A stretch of DNA of 64,000 nt from Enterobacter cloacae (GCF_013375935.1 NZ_CP056117.1:4832592-4896591); one strand, 5' to 3'; counted from the stretch's first letter, positions 16,653 through 25,803 are shown. Numbers and translations are program-made. The notes: generated by a model not told the origin, from the sequence alone.

Positions 16653-18041
16653 TTACTCCGGCATTTCGCTGACTGATTGGGTGTTGGTAGCCTGGTTGCG
16701 GAATGCACCGTTCAGGCCGAAAGAGGTCTGGCACTTGGCGTACATAGCGTCGAGCGCCTTGCCGTCCAGATCTGCGACTTCTTCATCGCTCATGTTCATC
16801 GCCAGCTTCACAGCCGCGCGCTTTTCGCCTTTCTCTTTGTCGGCGTTCGCGTTCAGGCTGTTGAAAACGACGTCCACGCGATCGGCGAGTGTTTTCGCCC
16901 ACGATGGCATCTCTTCGTTATTTGTGGCCTGCTCTTTTTTCTTGGGCTTGCCGGTTTCAGGGTCGATTTCTTCATCGCCTTTTTTCTTGGCGGTGACTTC
17001 TTCGGCCTTCATCTGGTTGTATGCGTCCATCAGCTCGGCGTCGGACTTGCCTTCAGTCGGCTTACCAGCGGCTTGCAGCGCATTGATAATCAGTTCTTTC
17101 ATCGGATCGTTCTCTCCGTTGGTTTTAATCTCGTACTCAGTGGGTTTGCGCACGACTTCTACAGGTTCGCCGACGAACACGGCCTTGCCGTCATCATCGA
17201 TGAGGTACTTCTGCTTTAGGTATTTGGTGTCATTGCGGTAGATGAAGCTATCCGGCCACACAGTTTCAGGCCAAAGCCACTTATCTTCGGTGTCGCCCTC
17301 GCGCAGCTTGTCGCTGATGGCGCGGGAGATGTCGTCGAATGAGAAGTTAGAGGCATTGGTGAAGAAGAATTTGGTCTTGTTGATCAGGCCGTCGCGGGTG
17401 CAGTCGATACCATCAGCCAGGCGGGCAACCTCGATCTGCTGCTCATCACCTTCTGAGTTGACGAAGATACCCACGCCCTCCTCCGGCGTGCCAGCACCGG
17501 GCTCATCAAGCAGCACTGCCACATGGTCAAACATCATGTTGGTGGCGATCTCGTTGTACTTCTTGCCCTTCGACTCGCCGTTGGCGGCAATGCCGGAATA
17601 CAGCAGGCCGGTGGATATGTGGATCGGCTCAGAATTGATGCCGGCCAGCATCTCGTCCAGGCGGTTAATCAGGCGCTTTCCCTTGTCGCTCGACTCGGCG
17701 TACTGGCGGTTGACGTACATGTCCCCCGTCACCTTCCCATCTTTGTGGCTGACGTTCTGCAACCAGGCACCGACGTGGTACTCGTTCACCGCCCGGACAT
17801 CACGCGCCGACACATGCTTGCCGTCCACTTTTGGATGGCCCAGCGGCATCGGGTTACGCTCGAGCGTGTTGTAGGCCTTTTCGATTTCTGCTGCCGGGTA
17901 CAACTTCCGGTTCATCACAATATCGTCCACGACAGGCGTGATGCCGCGAACCACGATATGTGGCTTGCCGTCGATGGTTTCAGTGGTGATGTTTGAAGCG
18001 GAGTTGACGACGGTCAGCACGTTAACGCGGTTGCGTTTCAT
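16653..18041 (-). CDS. DUF2213 protein: prohead protease/scaffold
   Basis: 462 aa from the ATG at 18041 (GAGGA six bases upstream). The N-terminal ~220 residues match DUF2213 (GITPVVDDIVMNRKLYPAAE, PMPLGHPKVDGKHVSARDVR), a family that takes the place of the prohead protease. The C-terminal ~150 residues are charged and helical (QMKAEEVTAKKKGDEEIDPE) and probably act as scaffold, a protease-scaffold fusion. It lies between the MuF/portal and capsid genes. Confidence 0.78.
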   Translation of the reverse strand: MKRNRVNVLTVVNSASNITTETIDGKPHIVVRGITPVVDDIVMNRKLYPAAEIEKAYNTLERNPMPLGHPKVDGKHVSARDVRAVNEYHVGAWLQNVSHKDGKVTGDMYVNRQYAESSDKGKRLINRLDEMLAGINSEPIHISTGLLYSGIAANGESKGKKYNEIATNMMFDHVAVLLDEPGAGTPEEGVGIFVNSEGDEQQIEVARLADGIDCTRDGLINKTKFFFTNASNFSFDDISRAISDKLREGDTEDKWLWPETVWPDSFIYRNDTKYLKQKYLIDDDGKAVFVGEPVEVVRKPTEYEIKTNGENDPMKELIINALQAAGKPTEGKSDAELMDAYNQMKAEEVTAKKKGDEEIDPETGKPKKKEQATNNEEMPSWAKTLADRVDVVFNSLNANADKEKGEKRAAVKLAMNMSDEEVADLDGKALDAMYAKCQTSFGLNGAFRNQATNTQSVSEMPE

Positions 18042-18076
18042 GCTGGGTCCTCGTTGGTGGATTTCAGGCAATAAAA

Positions 18077-18096
18077 ACCCAGCGCTATGGCTGGGT
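18077..18096 (-). terminator. Intrinsic terminator upstream of the DUF2213 gene
   Basis: Stem ACCCAGC/GCTGGGT with T5 on the minus strand, between the 64-aa gene and the DUF2213 gene. Confidence 0.75.
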
Positions 18097-18133
18097 CGCT
18101 AATGATTTAGGTTGCTCTGAAACTTACTTGTAG

Positions 18134-18328
18134 TTAATTTACCCGATTGAATGCGGTAATGATTACTGCGTCAGGCATTACCATTCTTTGTTTGGCTATT
18201 TCTTTTGCTGTATTCATAAAGAAAACATCCGGCTCCAATCCTTCTGGATCGGCTACAACTGTCGATCCTGTAAGGTAGACCTGTCCATTTTTCAAGATTT
18301 GATAAGCTACAAAATATTTATTAAGCAT
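18134..18328 (-). CDS. Small phage protein, 64 aa
   Basis: MLNKYFVAYQILKNGQVYLT followed by VVADPEGLEPDVFFM and a short helix (AKEIAKQRM). It looks like a compact alpha/beta protein. It lies alone between the MuF-like gene and a terminator, with base composition more AT-rich than its neighbours, so it may be a late-acquired accessory gene. Function unknown. Confidence 0.65.
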   Translation of the reverse strand: MLNKYFVAYQILKNGQVYLTGSTVVADPEGLEPDVFFMNTAKEIAKQRMVMPDAVIITAFNRVN

Positions 18329-18359
18329 GACTACCTCTATCGCTCTGAATGAACTGTAA

Positions 18360-19361
18360 TTATGCCCCTTCTTTCCAGCTTATCCTCTCTTTTTTTATCT
18401 TATCCGCCAGACCCTTGTTGAAGATGCTGCCGTCGTCGTTGAGCAGCACCGGAATCTGGCTGCAATAGCAGTGGTATTTGTTACCATCTATTGCATACCA
18501 GTCGCGCACCTCTTGCACGGTTCTGACCTTTCCATGCCAGAATGCGTGCGTTGTCCTGGTGGTAGGCTTCAGCGCAGAAAGATGGAGAAGTCCGGTATTT
18601 AGCCCCAGCCTCTCGGAAGCCCAGTCCGTCTCATTCCATTGAGCTTCGCGCAGCGCGCCGACCTGCTCGGTCTGAGCGATGTTCTTCGCCTTCGACATAG
18701 ACACATCGAGGCGCTTACTGATGACGCTGGCCGTCTCGCGAGGATTCACGCCGCGCGCTACCGCATCGGTGATGATGTTGGTTAAATCGCCGCGTGCTGT
18801 ATCGCTGATGACTTTCCAGTCGCTGAACGTTGTCAGCCTGGCAGCCGCAACCTGATTAAGGTGACCGGGGCTGCTTAAAAGCTGCTGTAGCGTCGTCTGG
18901 CTGGCGTAAACCTGAGACTGCTGCGAGAGGTTATTGAAGGCCTCCAGCGTGCCGCGCTGCGCTTCAGCGACGACGTAATCCATCGCCCACAGGTTTTGCT
19001 CGCCTCCTTCCAGGAGGTAATCGTCCAGAATGCCCTGCACCGCCTCAAGCAGGTCCGCCAGCTCCTGCGCCGACATGCCGTAGATGAACTTACCAGCGTT
19101 GACCTGATAGAGCCGCATATCCGCGCCGTGATCGTGGCAGAGGAAGTGCCAGTTATGGCTGTTTACCTCTCGCTCTCTCCCGGTCAGGCGCTGGTCGAAC
19201 AGAGCCTTCAGCGCGCGCTTGATGCCGAGATACCGCTCCTCGATATCCCGGTACATCGCGGTGACCTGCTTTTTCGACCGGGTCGGGTCAACCTTGCTGC
19301 GCGGAACTATCGGCAGCCCCACCTTTGCCGTCTGTTCGAGTGTCGTCGGCCAGTGGATCAT
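18360..19361 (-). CDS. Minor head protein, MuF / SPP1 gp7 family
   Basis: 333 aa. The C-terminal half carries the MuF signature (AVARGVNPRETASVISKRLD, then SKAKNIAQTEQVGALREAQW and the late cysteine/histidine segment YHCYCSQIPVL). These proteins sit inside the head near the portal. The start lies inside the end of the portal gene (74-nt overlap), as is common for this pair. Confidence 0.85.
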   Translation of the reverse strand: MIHWPTTLEQTAKVGLPIVPRSKVDPTRSKKQVTAMYRDIEERYLGIKRALKALFDQRLTGREREVNSHNWHFLCHDHGADMRLYQVNAGKFIYGMSAQELADLLEAVQGILDDYLLEGGEQNLWAMDYVVAEAQRGTLEAFNNLSQQSQVYASQTTLQQLLSSPGHLNQVAAARLTTFSDWKVISDTARGDLTNIITDAVARGVNPRETASVISKRLDVSMSKAKNIAQTEQVGALREAQWNETDWASERLGLNTGLLHLSALKPTTRTTHAFWHGKVRTVQEVRDWYAIDGNKYHCYCSQIPVLLNDDGSIFNKGLADKIKKERISWKEGA

Positions 19362-20757
19362 CTGTTGTCACCTTATCGTCCGGGTTAGGCGGTTCTTGCG
19401 GCTCCGGAAGCGGGTCAAGACCAACAACTTCACGCAGCTCATTGGCTGTAATCGGCGGCTCACCACCATAGAAGCCAGTGGTTTTCTGCACGATATCGGC
19501 CAGCTTAGATGCGTTCTCGATCTTCTCTTTCTCGCCTGGCGCCAGCAGGTCGCTCCACGAGATGGTGACCTCGCCTTTTGTCGGTGGGTCGATAATCCCA
19601 AGCGTCCAGAAGCGTTCCAGCAGCGCAGTGATTCGGTCTGTCAGGAAGCCATTACGACGCGTGTTGCGACGGATAGCCCAGTCAGTTTTGTCCTCATCGC
19701 TCGCCAATCGCCCTGTCTGCTGACCGAACAGGATGGTGAAAGGGATTTGCACGGAGGCGGCCAGTTCGTTCGCGGTGACTTCCCAGGTGGGCCCCGGGTC
19801 GCCGGGCGTAACAGAGAGGACGTTAAGCCTACCAGCCTGCATGACAGCCGCTGCATCGGTACCTCTGTTCATACGTTTGAATTTATCCTCAAACGCTTCG
19901 CCGAGGTCTTTATAACCAGAGTCTTTTGCCTGCTGATTCAGCGTGGCGATATCGGTCTCTTTATCGAACTCTGCTACCATCTGACGACTGGCGTTCTTCA
20001 GGAAGCCTTCAGCACCACCGCCAGAAATTTTCTCAATATCGAGTACTTTGTTGAAGCCAGCCTCCAGCAGCGGGATGCCAGAAAGGACGTTGTCGTCTTC
20101 AGAACCCTCACAAAACAGTATGACGCGGCTCGGATGTACCGGCTCTCCGCGCATCGGCCCGACAAAAGGCTCATCACCTACCGGCTGCTCGTTGAAGTTG
20201 AACATCTTCGGCTGGCCGAACGTTTCTGACTGACGGTCGTTATCCCATTCGGCGACAGTTAACTGCGGCTCCCATACCGGGATAAGTTTTACCAGCGCTG
20301 ACTCGCCCAGGGATTTCACCAGCTTGATGTCTACTGGCTCGTTCCATGACTTATTGTCTTTCACCTGAAGCAGCAGAGCAGAGTAGCGCCCCACCATATT
20401 GCGGCGGTCGGCATCCTTCACCTTCGGCCACAGCTTCTTCATGAACTTGGTGACTTTCTTTTCCCAGGCGTTTGTTTTCTCAGCCTCCTGCGCCTCATCA
20501 CCGTCAACAATGACCGGGTAATCCTGCCAGCAACCTTCCAGCAGGCGATGCACCACAGCGAAGCCAGCGGCGTTGCGGCGGTACATGTTATAGAAGTCGT
20601 TGAAGGTGATCGTGCGCGGGTAGCCAAATTCCTGGTAAAGCGTAGGGCGCTTGGTGTTCCCGCCACCGATGCCGATGGCGTTCAGGTAATTCGCTCGCCT
20701 CATTTCAGTGGCGAGGTTGTTCACAGCCATCTGAAGGCCGTTATCTTGTTCGCTCAC
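19288..20757 (-). CDS. Portal protein (DUF1073 type)
   Basis: 489 aa. YQEFGYPRTITFNDFYNMYR and FAVVHRLLEGCWQDYPVIVDG near the N-terminus and SVQIPFTILFGQQTGRLASD after the middle match the DUF1073 portal family. It forms the dodecameric DNA channel and docks the terminase. Order: terminase small, large, portal, MuF. Confidence 0.88.
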   Translation of the reverse strand: MSEQDNGLQMAVNNLATEMRRANYLNAIGIGGGNTKRPTLYQEFGYPRTITFNDFYNMYRRNAAGFAVVHRLLEGCWQDYPVIVDGDEAQEAEKTNAWEKKVTKFMKKLWPKVKDADRRNMVGRYSALLLQVKDNKSWNEPVDIKLVKSLGESALVKLIPVWEPQLTVAEWDNDRQSETFGQPKMFNFNEQPVGDEPFVGPMRGEPVHPSRVILFCEGSEDDNVLSGIPLLEAGFNKVLDIEKISGGGAEGFLKNASRQMVAEFDKETDIATLNQQAKDSGYKDLGEAFEDKFKRMNRGTDAAAVMQAGRLNVLSVTPGDPGPTWEVTANELAASVQIPFTILFGQQTGRLASDEDKTDWAIRRNTRRNGFLTDRITALLERFWTLGIIDPPTKGEVTISWSDLLAPGEKEKIENASKLADIVQKTTGFYGGEPPITANELREVVGLDPLPEPQEPPNPDDKVTTDDPLADDTRTDGKGGAADSSAQQG

Positions 20758-20769
20758 TGGCGATGCTCC

Positions 20770-22080
20770 TTAGAAGAATACTGCGCCGACTTGCGCTTTG
20801 TGCTTAATGTACCCATCGAGACCGTACCGGACTCCATCCCAGCAGTGGTTATTTTTGTCTTCAATAACCGGCAGGACTTCGCCAGTGATACGGTCTGTTT
20901 TGTACGAGTAAAGCCGCGCCTCTTTCGCTGTTTCTTTGCAGCGAGGATGGATGATGATCTTCTTAAACCCACGCAGGCAGGTGATGCCGTCCTCTACGCT
21001 GCCCTGCCATTTTTGGGCGGCGGAGATATTGAACCCCTGCCCTTTGATGTGGCTAATAGTCTCAGGGCGAGAGTTGTCGGCTTTGATAGGCCATTTGCGC
21101 GCTTCAGGGATACCTGGGAATTTAGCCTCGTCTGTAACCTTCCAGTCGGCAATTTGCTTCGGCGTGGCGTCTGTTTTCCCGGCGTAGAACTTCCACATGT
21201 CGTCGAGCTCAACGCCGTTTCCGTAAGCCTCGTATTCGATGTAGAGGTTGTTATCCAGAATAAACATGCGAATAAGCGTGCTTGGGTCCTTCGCGAAACC
21301 GAAGTCAGCGCCGAACAACAGGCGCTCTGATTTCTGCCAGAGATCGTCTTCGAAGCTCTGCACGACGTATTTGTTCGCCAGCACCTGCTTGTCGGAGTTT
21401 TCGAGGTAAGCGCCTTCCCAGATCCACGCATAATCGGCGTAATCGAGGTTTGCCAGATCTTCCTGACGCTCCTCCTCAAGAACCGCAGGGAACCATGGAT
21501 TGTCCACATAGTTCATTTCGACAATCATCGAGCTTTTTGGCGGGTTCTTTCTGAAGAGCTTATCGGTGGCGCTGCCTTCCTTCTCCGGGTTCCAGGTGAC
21601 CCAAATCTCTGAGCCTTCCTCTCGAACTGTCGGGCGAAGCTTTTTCCATGCAGTAGCGGATACAGACTCGGCCTCATCAACCCAGGCAACAAGAATGCGC
21701 GCTTTGGATTTGATGCTATCGAGGTTATGGCGAAGACCACAGAATACGTAGCTGACTCTGCGGTTCTTTGTCCGGATGTATTTCTCGCCGATGTCGAAGT
21801 ATTCATCAAGCCACGGAACGGAGCGAATGGCCTGCTTCACCTCCTCCATGGAGGATTCTTCCAGCGAATTCATGTATTCGCGAGCGCAGAGGATCACGCC
21901 GCTGATATTGGCCTCCGCCGCCTGGTAAGCCTTGACTGCGGTCATTAGTGCAAACGTGCGCGTCTTTGCGGAACCGCGCCCGCCATGAGCACCACGATAG
22001 CGGATGCCTTCTGTCGCGAATACGGGGACTAACTTGGCCGGTATCTGGAGGTCAACTTGGCTTTCCATTGGCTGGGTCAA
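20770..22080 (-). CDS. terL: Terminase large subunit
   Basis: 436 aa, phage terminase family 3/PBSX-like. ATPase: Walker A GGRGSAKT at 33-40, Walker B ILVAWVDEAE at 129-138. Nuclease (RNase H fold): acidic residues D259 and D265 in GADFGFAKDPST. It cuts and pumps DNA into the prohead. It starts inside the end of the small-subunit gene. Confidence 0.95.
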   Translation of the reverse strand: MTQPMESQVDLQIPAKLVPVFATEGIRYRGAHGGRGSAKTRTFALMTAVKAYQAAEANISGVILCAREYMNSLEESSMEEVKQAIRSVPWLDEYFDIGEKYIRTKNRRVSYVFCGLRHNLDSIKSKARILVAWVDEAESVSATAWKKLRPTVREEGSEIWVTWNPEKEGSATDKLFRKNPPKSSMIVEMNYVDNPWFPAVLEEERQEDLANLDYADYAWIWEGAYLENSDKQVLANKYVVQSFEDDLWQKSERLLFGADFGFAKDPSTLIRMFILDNNLYIEYEAYGNGVELDDMWKFYAGKTDATPKQIADWKVTDEAKFPGIPEARKWPIKADNSRPETISHIKGQGFNISAAQKWQGSVEDGITCLRGFKKIIIHPRCKETAKEARLYSYKTDRITGEVLPVIEDKNNHCWDGVRYGLDGYIKHKAQVGAVFF

Positions 22081-22519
22081 CTCCTACCAGGCGAATTGTC
22101 GTCGGTCTCGGCGACATGCTGCCGTCCGGGCTGGTGTGCTCGACCTTCTGTTTGTTGCTGTAAGCGTCGCCAACCTCTTTGGCGGCCTGCTCCATCAGAG
22201 AAGCAGCCAGAGCCATGTTTCGCATGCCCTCAGCCTTCGTCATCATCCGGTCAAGTGCACGGAGACGATATGCTTTGTTGGCGATCGGGATATCGCTTAA
22301 TTCGGTCTGGAAGCGCTTTCGGGTTTCGTGGAATAGCTCAACCCACTTCTGCGCCAGCCCCCTGCCGTTTGCTTTCGTCGGGTCGTGTGATTCGACCTGC
22401 TGACGCGTGATGCTCAGGCCAAATTCTTTTTTGACCAACTCAACCACCTGGGATGGTGTATCGAAGCAGGCAAGGGACTGAACGATGAAGGCTTTGACCT
22501 CACCTTTCAGTGTCGCCAT
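22052..22519 (-). CDS. terS: Terminase small subunit (DUF2280)
   Basis: 155 aa; MATLKGEVKAFIVQSLACFD, TPSQVVELVKKEFGLSITRQ and the following helical region match the DUF2280 family, the DNA-recognition subunit. The helix-turn-helix lies in the first 45 residues. Overlaps terL by 29 nt. A packaging start site is often within such genes, but none can be pointed out here. Confidence 0.85.
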   Translation of the reverse strand: MATLKGEVKAFIVQSLACFDTPSQVVELVKKEFGLSITRQQVESHDPTKANGRGLAQKWVELFHETRKRFQTELSDIPIANKAYRLRALDRMMTKAEGMRNMALAASLMEQAAKEVGDAYSNKQKVEHTSPDGSMSPRPTTIRLVGVDPANGKPS

Positions 22520-22551
22520 GGATTACCTGCCTGTCATAATCAGTCATATTG

Positions 22552-23190
22552 TTAGGCCAGCTTTAACATGCACGTCCCGCATGACCTGGCTATATCGATG
22601 TGAGCCACTTCTGCTGGCGCATTGGCCGCATCAACGAGCTCCTGTACTTCTTTGCTGGCACCGTATCGACGCACGACACCAGTGAATTCTTCGACGTCGT
22701 GGCCGCGCAGTGTAAGCACTGGCTGCCCGGTCTCTTTGTTGAACTTAGGCGCGCCGAAATCATCGGTGGCTTGGGCAATGTGGTAAAGCTCATGCTCTAC
22801 CAGCGCACAGAACTCGAGGTCACTGCATTGTGAGCAGTAATCGGCTGCCAGCGTGATGATGAACTTCGGGATGCGCCCGAACCATTCATACATCTGCTGT
22901 TCCATTCTGGCTTTTTGCCAGCCACCGGCGCGGAGCATTACCTGTTCAGCCTGACCGAGAACATAGCGCCCTTTCTTCGCGAATGAGTCAGACGCCCACA
23001 TGAAGCAGAGGTCAGCCTCAGCCAGGTGTTCGTGGTCAGGGTTATGGATGCTGCCGGTATCGCTTATAATTTGTCGGCTTATCCACTCATGTACTTCATT
23101 GGCGGGGATCAACCTGGTGTATGGCTGCCAGTTGTCGGAGGCGATGAAGTTAACTGGCGGATATGGCCTGCGCTCGTCATCGTTAACCAT
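22552..23190 (-). CDS. Putative phage metallopeptidase (HExxH)
   Basis: 212 aa from the ATG at 23190 (GGAG upstream; a GTG one codon earlier is less likely). It contains the zinc-peptidase motif H133-E-L-Y-H137 in LVEHELYHIAQA, with conserved surroundings ADLCFMWASDSFAKKGRYVLG and LTLRGHDVEEF. This is the putative phage metallopeptidase family found next to terminase genes. The substrate is unknown. Confidence 0.8.
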   Translation of the reverse strand: MVNDDERRPYPPVNFIASDNWQPYTRLIPANEVHEWISRQIISDTGSIHNPDHEHLAEADLCFMWASDSFAKKGRYVLGQAEQVMLRAGGWQKARMEQQMYEWFGRIPKFIITLAADYCSQCSDLEFCALVEHELYHIAQATDDFGAPKFNKETGQPVLTLRGHDVEEFTGVVRRYGASKEVQELVDAANAPAEVAHIDIARSCGTCMLKLA

Positions 23191-23201
23191 CACTTACTCC
23201 G

Positions 23202-23348
23202 TTATTTTGATTCGAGGGTCGCCGTGTTGCCACTCACCGTCTCAACTTTAAAACACTTCCCGGTTAACCATTCCCAGCGGAGCAACGCCGACAGAATAAG
23301 TATCGGCTTCATGTAAGGGCGAAGAGAAACTTTGGTAGTGATAATCAT
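23202..23348 (-). CDS. Small phage protein, 48 aa
   Basis: Begins with MIITTKVSLRPYMKPILILS and ends with CFKVETVSGNTATLESK; GGAG lies 5-6 nt before the ATG at 23348. It sits between the frameshifted 72-codon gene and the metallopeptidase gene, spaced like an operon member. No function recognised. Confidence 0.6.
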   Translation of the reverse strand: MIITTKVSLRPYMKPILILSALLRWEWLTGKCFKVETVSGNTATLESK

Positions 23349-23351
23349 GGG

Positions 23352-23569
23352 TTACTCCGTTGCTTCGTCTGATGGCTGTTCGGCCTGCTCAGCCGGCACT
23401 GGCGTGAACTCCACTCGCTTCACATCGGCCGGAGCGAAATACAGCCACTGTCCCGTCTCCGTCGCCAGCGGCACAAAGCCGTTAACCGCTCAGGCTGACG
23501 TCGTGACATCTTGCCTGTGAAGGTTTCGCCTGTTTGGGTGGTTAGCGTGATTTGGTAGATGTCTGACAT
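23352..23569 (-). pseudogene. Small phage gene broken by a 1-bp deletion
   Basis: The start frame from the ATG at 23569 (GAGG upstream) reads MSDIYQITLTTQTGETFTGK, then goes out of frame near 23487-23492. The next frame continues naturally with VNGFVPLATETGQWLYFAPA, then DVKRVEFTPVPAEQAEQPSD, to the stop at 23352. One extra G near 23490 would restore a 72-aa protein. It looks like a conserved small gene of the terminase-proximal region that carries a real or technical deletion. Confidence 0.7.
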
Positions 23570-23722
23570 GATTACCTCTTTGCCTTGTCGCAGCTGTTGC
23601 CCTGCTTCTCAGAAGTGCTTAGCCACTTACGGCTTACCCGTCAGCAAGATGTGATCACCATCCTTGCGGGGTTACACAGATCATTATCGAAGCCCCTCAA
23701 TGAAGAGCTTCTGTAATGTCGA

Positions 23723-24241
23723 TCAGCCAATCAGCAATTCTGGCTGCGTTACCTGCATGATATGCTCATGCTCGAGCTCCAGAACGCGCTTCTCTTTCTT
23801 CCGCTCGTTCATCAACCGGCTACCGATCGTGCCTTTCAGCTTTGAGCGAGTTTCTTTGATGGCGTAGCGGTGCTGCATTTCCTCACCCATCGCCATGCGT
23901 CGGTTTAGCTGCTCGGCCATCCAGTTAAAGGCATTGATATAGCACTCCTTTACTGCGGCAGCTGTCTTACCAGTGAATCCCATCACGAGCATCATGCATC
24001 CGTCGCGGGTGATGTTATACATAGGCTGAACATCGCCATTTTTATCAATGAAATCAATGGGCGCAAAATTGCGCTGGGTGAAGTCATCGGAGCATTTCAG
24101 GTTACGTATGGCACGCAAAACGTCTTTGTGTCGCTTGCCAAAGTAATCCGCCACCTTGAGTGATGTGGTGATTATCTTGTTGTCGAGGGTTGTGACCATT
24201 TCACGAAAATCGAAAGCCGGAATAACTGACGGATTATTCAT
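23723..24241 (-). CDS. Rha-family phage regulatory protein
   Basis: 172 aa from the ATG at 24241 (AAAGG upstream; the frame is open to 24325). The pattern VTTLDNKIITTSLKVADYFG, RHKDVLRAIRNL, and DGCMMLVMGFTGKTAAAVKE is the Rha domain, a KilA-like DNA-binding module of lambdoid phages that, in P22-type phages, interferes with growth of hosts lacking IHF. The C-terminus is basic and helical. It lies between the lysis genes and the terminase block. Confidence 0.85.
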   Translation of the reverse strand: MNNPSVIPAFDFREMVTTLDNKIITTSLKVADYFGKRHKDVLRAIRNLKCSDDFTQRNFAPIDFIDKNGDVQPMYNITRDGCMMLVMGFTGKTAAAVKECYINAFNWMAEQLNRRMAMGEEMQHRYAIKETRSKLKGTIGSRLMNERKKEKRVLELEHEHIMQVTQPELLIG

Positions 24242-24399
24242 AGCGTTTACCTTTCTTTGAGATGAACCTTTGCCGCATAGGAAATCAGCCCGTCGAGGCT
24301 CGCCAGCACTAACTGACTTCCTCAAAGGCTCATTTCAAAGGGTTTGGTTCGACGTGGTTTGAATGCGCTGCGGTGCGCGATGAAATGCGGATACAAAAA

Positions 24400-24419
24400 A
24401 GCCCCGCTAATACGAGGCT
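24400..24419 (-). terminator. Intrinsic terminator after the lysis genes
   Basis: Minus-strand stem AGCCTCG/CGGGGCT followed by T6. It ends the lysis segment; late transcripts must read through it to reach the head genes. Confidence 0.75.
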
Positions 24420-24482
24420 CTGTAATTCTGCTACGGTTAAAGTCCAGAGGAGAGACTGTGTCAGAACCTCAGGGATTAGGCT

Positions 24483-24569
24483 CTATTTCCCCTGGGTCTG
24501 CTTATCCCATTCCTCACGGAACTTGGATGGGTTTTCGAAACCTTCACTGCACTGGTTGGTTTTCATCAT
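24483..24569 (-). CDS. Very small ORF after the spanins, 28 aa
   Basis: Reads MMKTNQCSEGFENPSKFREE then WDKQTQGK, with a GAAAGGG ribosome site. It starts inside the end of the spanin frame and ends 64 bp before the terminator. Hydrophilic, function unknown; the coding call rests on the ribosome site and composition only. Confidence 0.4.
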   Translation of the reverse strand: MMKTNQCSEGFENPSKFREEWDKQTQGK

Positions 24570-24975
24570 TTCGCCCTTTCTCTATTTTGCGAATGGCTGC
24601 CCGGTCGTAATTGCATTGCCCGACGATCCCGTAAAGTATTGCGTTCATCGAAACGCTGTCACCGTAGGAAGGGTTATCGGGCAGATCCGGCACATCAATG
24701 CGGGATGTCAGGTCCGCCGGAAGGTTCAGGACCGGCTGCTTTATCACCCGATATTCCACGGGCGGCCTCTGCTGCTGAGCGCAACCGCTCAACAGCGGCA
24801 TCAGGAACAGGAGCAGCAGCGCACTTATCTGCCGCCAGGTAGCGCTTAATCTCGCTCTGTAGCATTCTGTTCTGCTTTGCCGATTCAGCCCTTTGTTCTG
24901 CGACCTCAGACATGACCACGTTTTGCCTGTTAACGGCGCCAGCAAGTTCCTTAACGCTCCCCGCCAGATCGTCAT
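24544..24975 (-). CDS. Outer-membrane spanin (Rz1-like), nested in Rz
   Basis: The open frame spans 143 codons, but only the part around SALLLLFLMPLLSGC65 looks like a signal peptide with a lipobox (LLSGC); the mature part is QQQRPPVEYRVIKQP and on. The first ~45 codons are probably not translated. The true start is not clear, since no ATG with a ribosome site lies just before the hydrophobic stretch. It is in the +1 frame relative to Rz and extends past its end, as in lambda-type overlapping spanins. Confidence 0.7.
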   Translation of the reverse strand: MTIWRGALRNLLAPLTGKTWSCLRSQNKGLNRQSRTECYRARLSATWRQISALLLLFLMPLLSGCAQQQRPPVEYRVIKQPVLNLPADLTSRIDVPDLPDNPSYGDSVSMNAILYGIVGQCNYDRAAIRKIEKGRNDENQPVQ

Positions 24976-25171
24976 TTTTAGCCCTCAGGTCGTTGATCTG
25001 CACATCCTTGCTGTCGTTAAGCTGTGTCAGCCTGTCGTTCGTTGCCGTCAACTGTTGGTTGCGGGCATTAAGCCCCCACAGGCAAATGGCGACAAGGATG
25101 ATGAACGCGCAAGGAATGAGAATGTGCGCATTATTTTTGAAAATGCGGAATAAACTGATTAACCCGAACAT
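24695..25171 (-). CDS. Inner-membrane spanin (Rz-like)
   Basis: 158 aa: one N-terminal membrane segment (HILIPCAFIILVAICLWGL, about 16-34), then a long periplasmic coiled coil (LTATNDRLTQLNDSKDVQIN...). With the nested lipoprotein it would fuse inner and outer membrane in the last step of lysis. Its start overlaps the endolysin end. Confidence 0.85.
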   Translation of the reverse strand: MFGLISLFRIFKNNAHILIPCAFIILVAICLWGLNARNQQLTATNDRLTQLNDSKDVQINDLRAKNDDLAGSVKELAGAVNRQNVVMSEVAEQRAESAKQNRMLQSEIKRYLAADKCAAAPVPDAAVERLRSAAEAARGISGDKAAGPEPSGGPDIPH

Positions 25172-25803
25172 AAAACCCCCTTAGCTTTAGTCAAGCGGGC
25201 TTTCCTGTCCTCCAGTCCGTTGGTACCACCGTTGATGATTCTGGTGATGCGGCTAACATCATCTGAGTCAGCGATAGCGTTAAGTCCGTGATTGCTCCAC
25301 CAGGCAGCTGCGGATTCAGCAGCATATTGAGGCTGAGTAAGTAGTTCCGGGCTCTTCACGATATCAACGCCAAGCTGTTTGACCAGCGCGGCGTAATTCG
25401 CTTTCCCCGTCACCTGAATCAGGCCGCGCCCGCGGTAACGATATCCATCACCGCTGTTGCGATCGCCGTTCCCGTTCCGGTTGGCGTAGATGATGCTGCC
25501 GATCATCTTCTGGTCTGCAGCGTGCGCGTTCTGGCCCGAATCAACACGACCATATCTGAAAGCATCTTCCTGGCTGATTCTATTGCCGAACATTGCCAGC
25601 AATGCGCCGTAGCGGTAATTCAGGCTTTCTTCCACATGCACGAAGCCAGATGATTCATGCCCCACCTGTGCGAGGAAGTGCGCCTGCCTTAACGGTGTGC
25701 TTATGTCGTACTTCTGCATTGCAGCCAGTACGACTGGAAACCACTTTCCGGCCAGTGCAGAACTTACGCCTGTTGCTTGCTGGAATTTACTGAGGGTCAG
25801 CAT
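25159..25803 (-). CDS. Endolysin, glycoside hydrolase 19 type
   Basis: 214 aa from the ATG at 25803 (GGGAG upstream). LRQAHFLAQVGHESSGF carries the probable catalytic Glu50; GYRYRGRGLIQVTGKANY is the typical GH19 glycan-binding segment. Related to P22 gp19-type lysozymes. No signal peptide, so release depends on the holin. Confidence 0.88.
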   Translation of the reverse strand: MLTLSKFQQATGVSSALAGKWFPVVLAAMQKYDISTPLRQAHFLAQVGHESSGFVHVEESLNYRYGALLAMFGNRISQEDAFRYGRVDSGQNAHAADQKMIGSIIYANRNGNGDRNSGDGYRYRGRGLIQVTGKANYAALVKQLGVDIVKSPELLTQPQYAAESAAAWWSNHGLNAIADSDDVSRITRIINGGTNGLEDRKARLTKAKGVLCSG

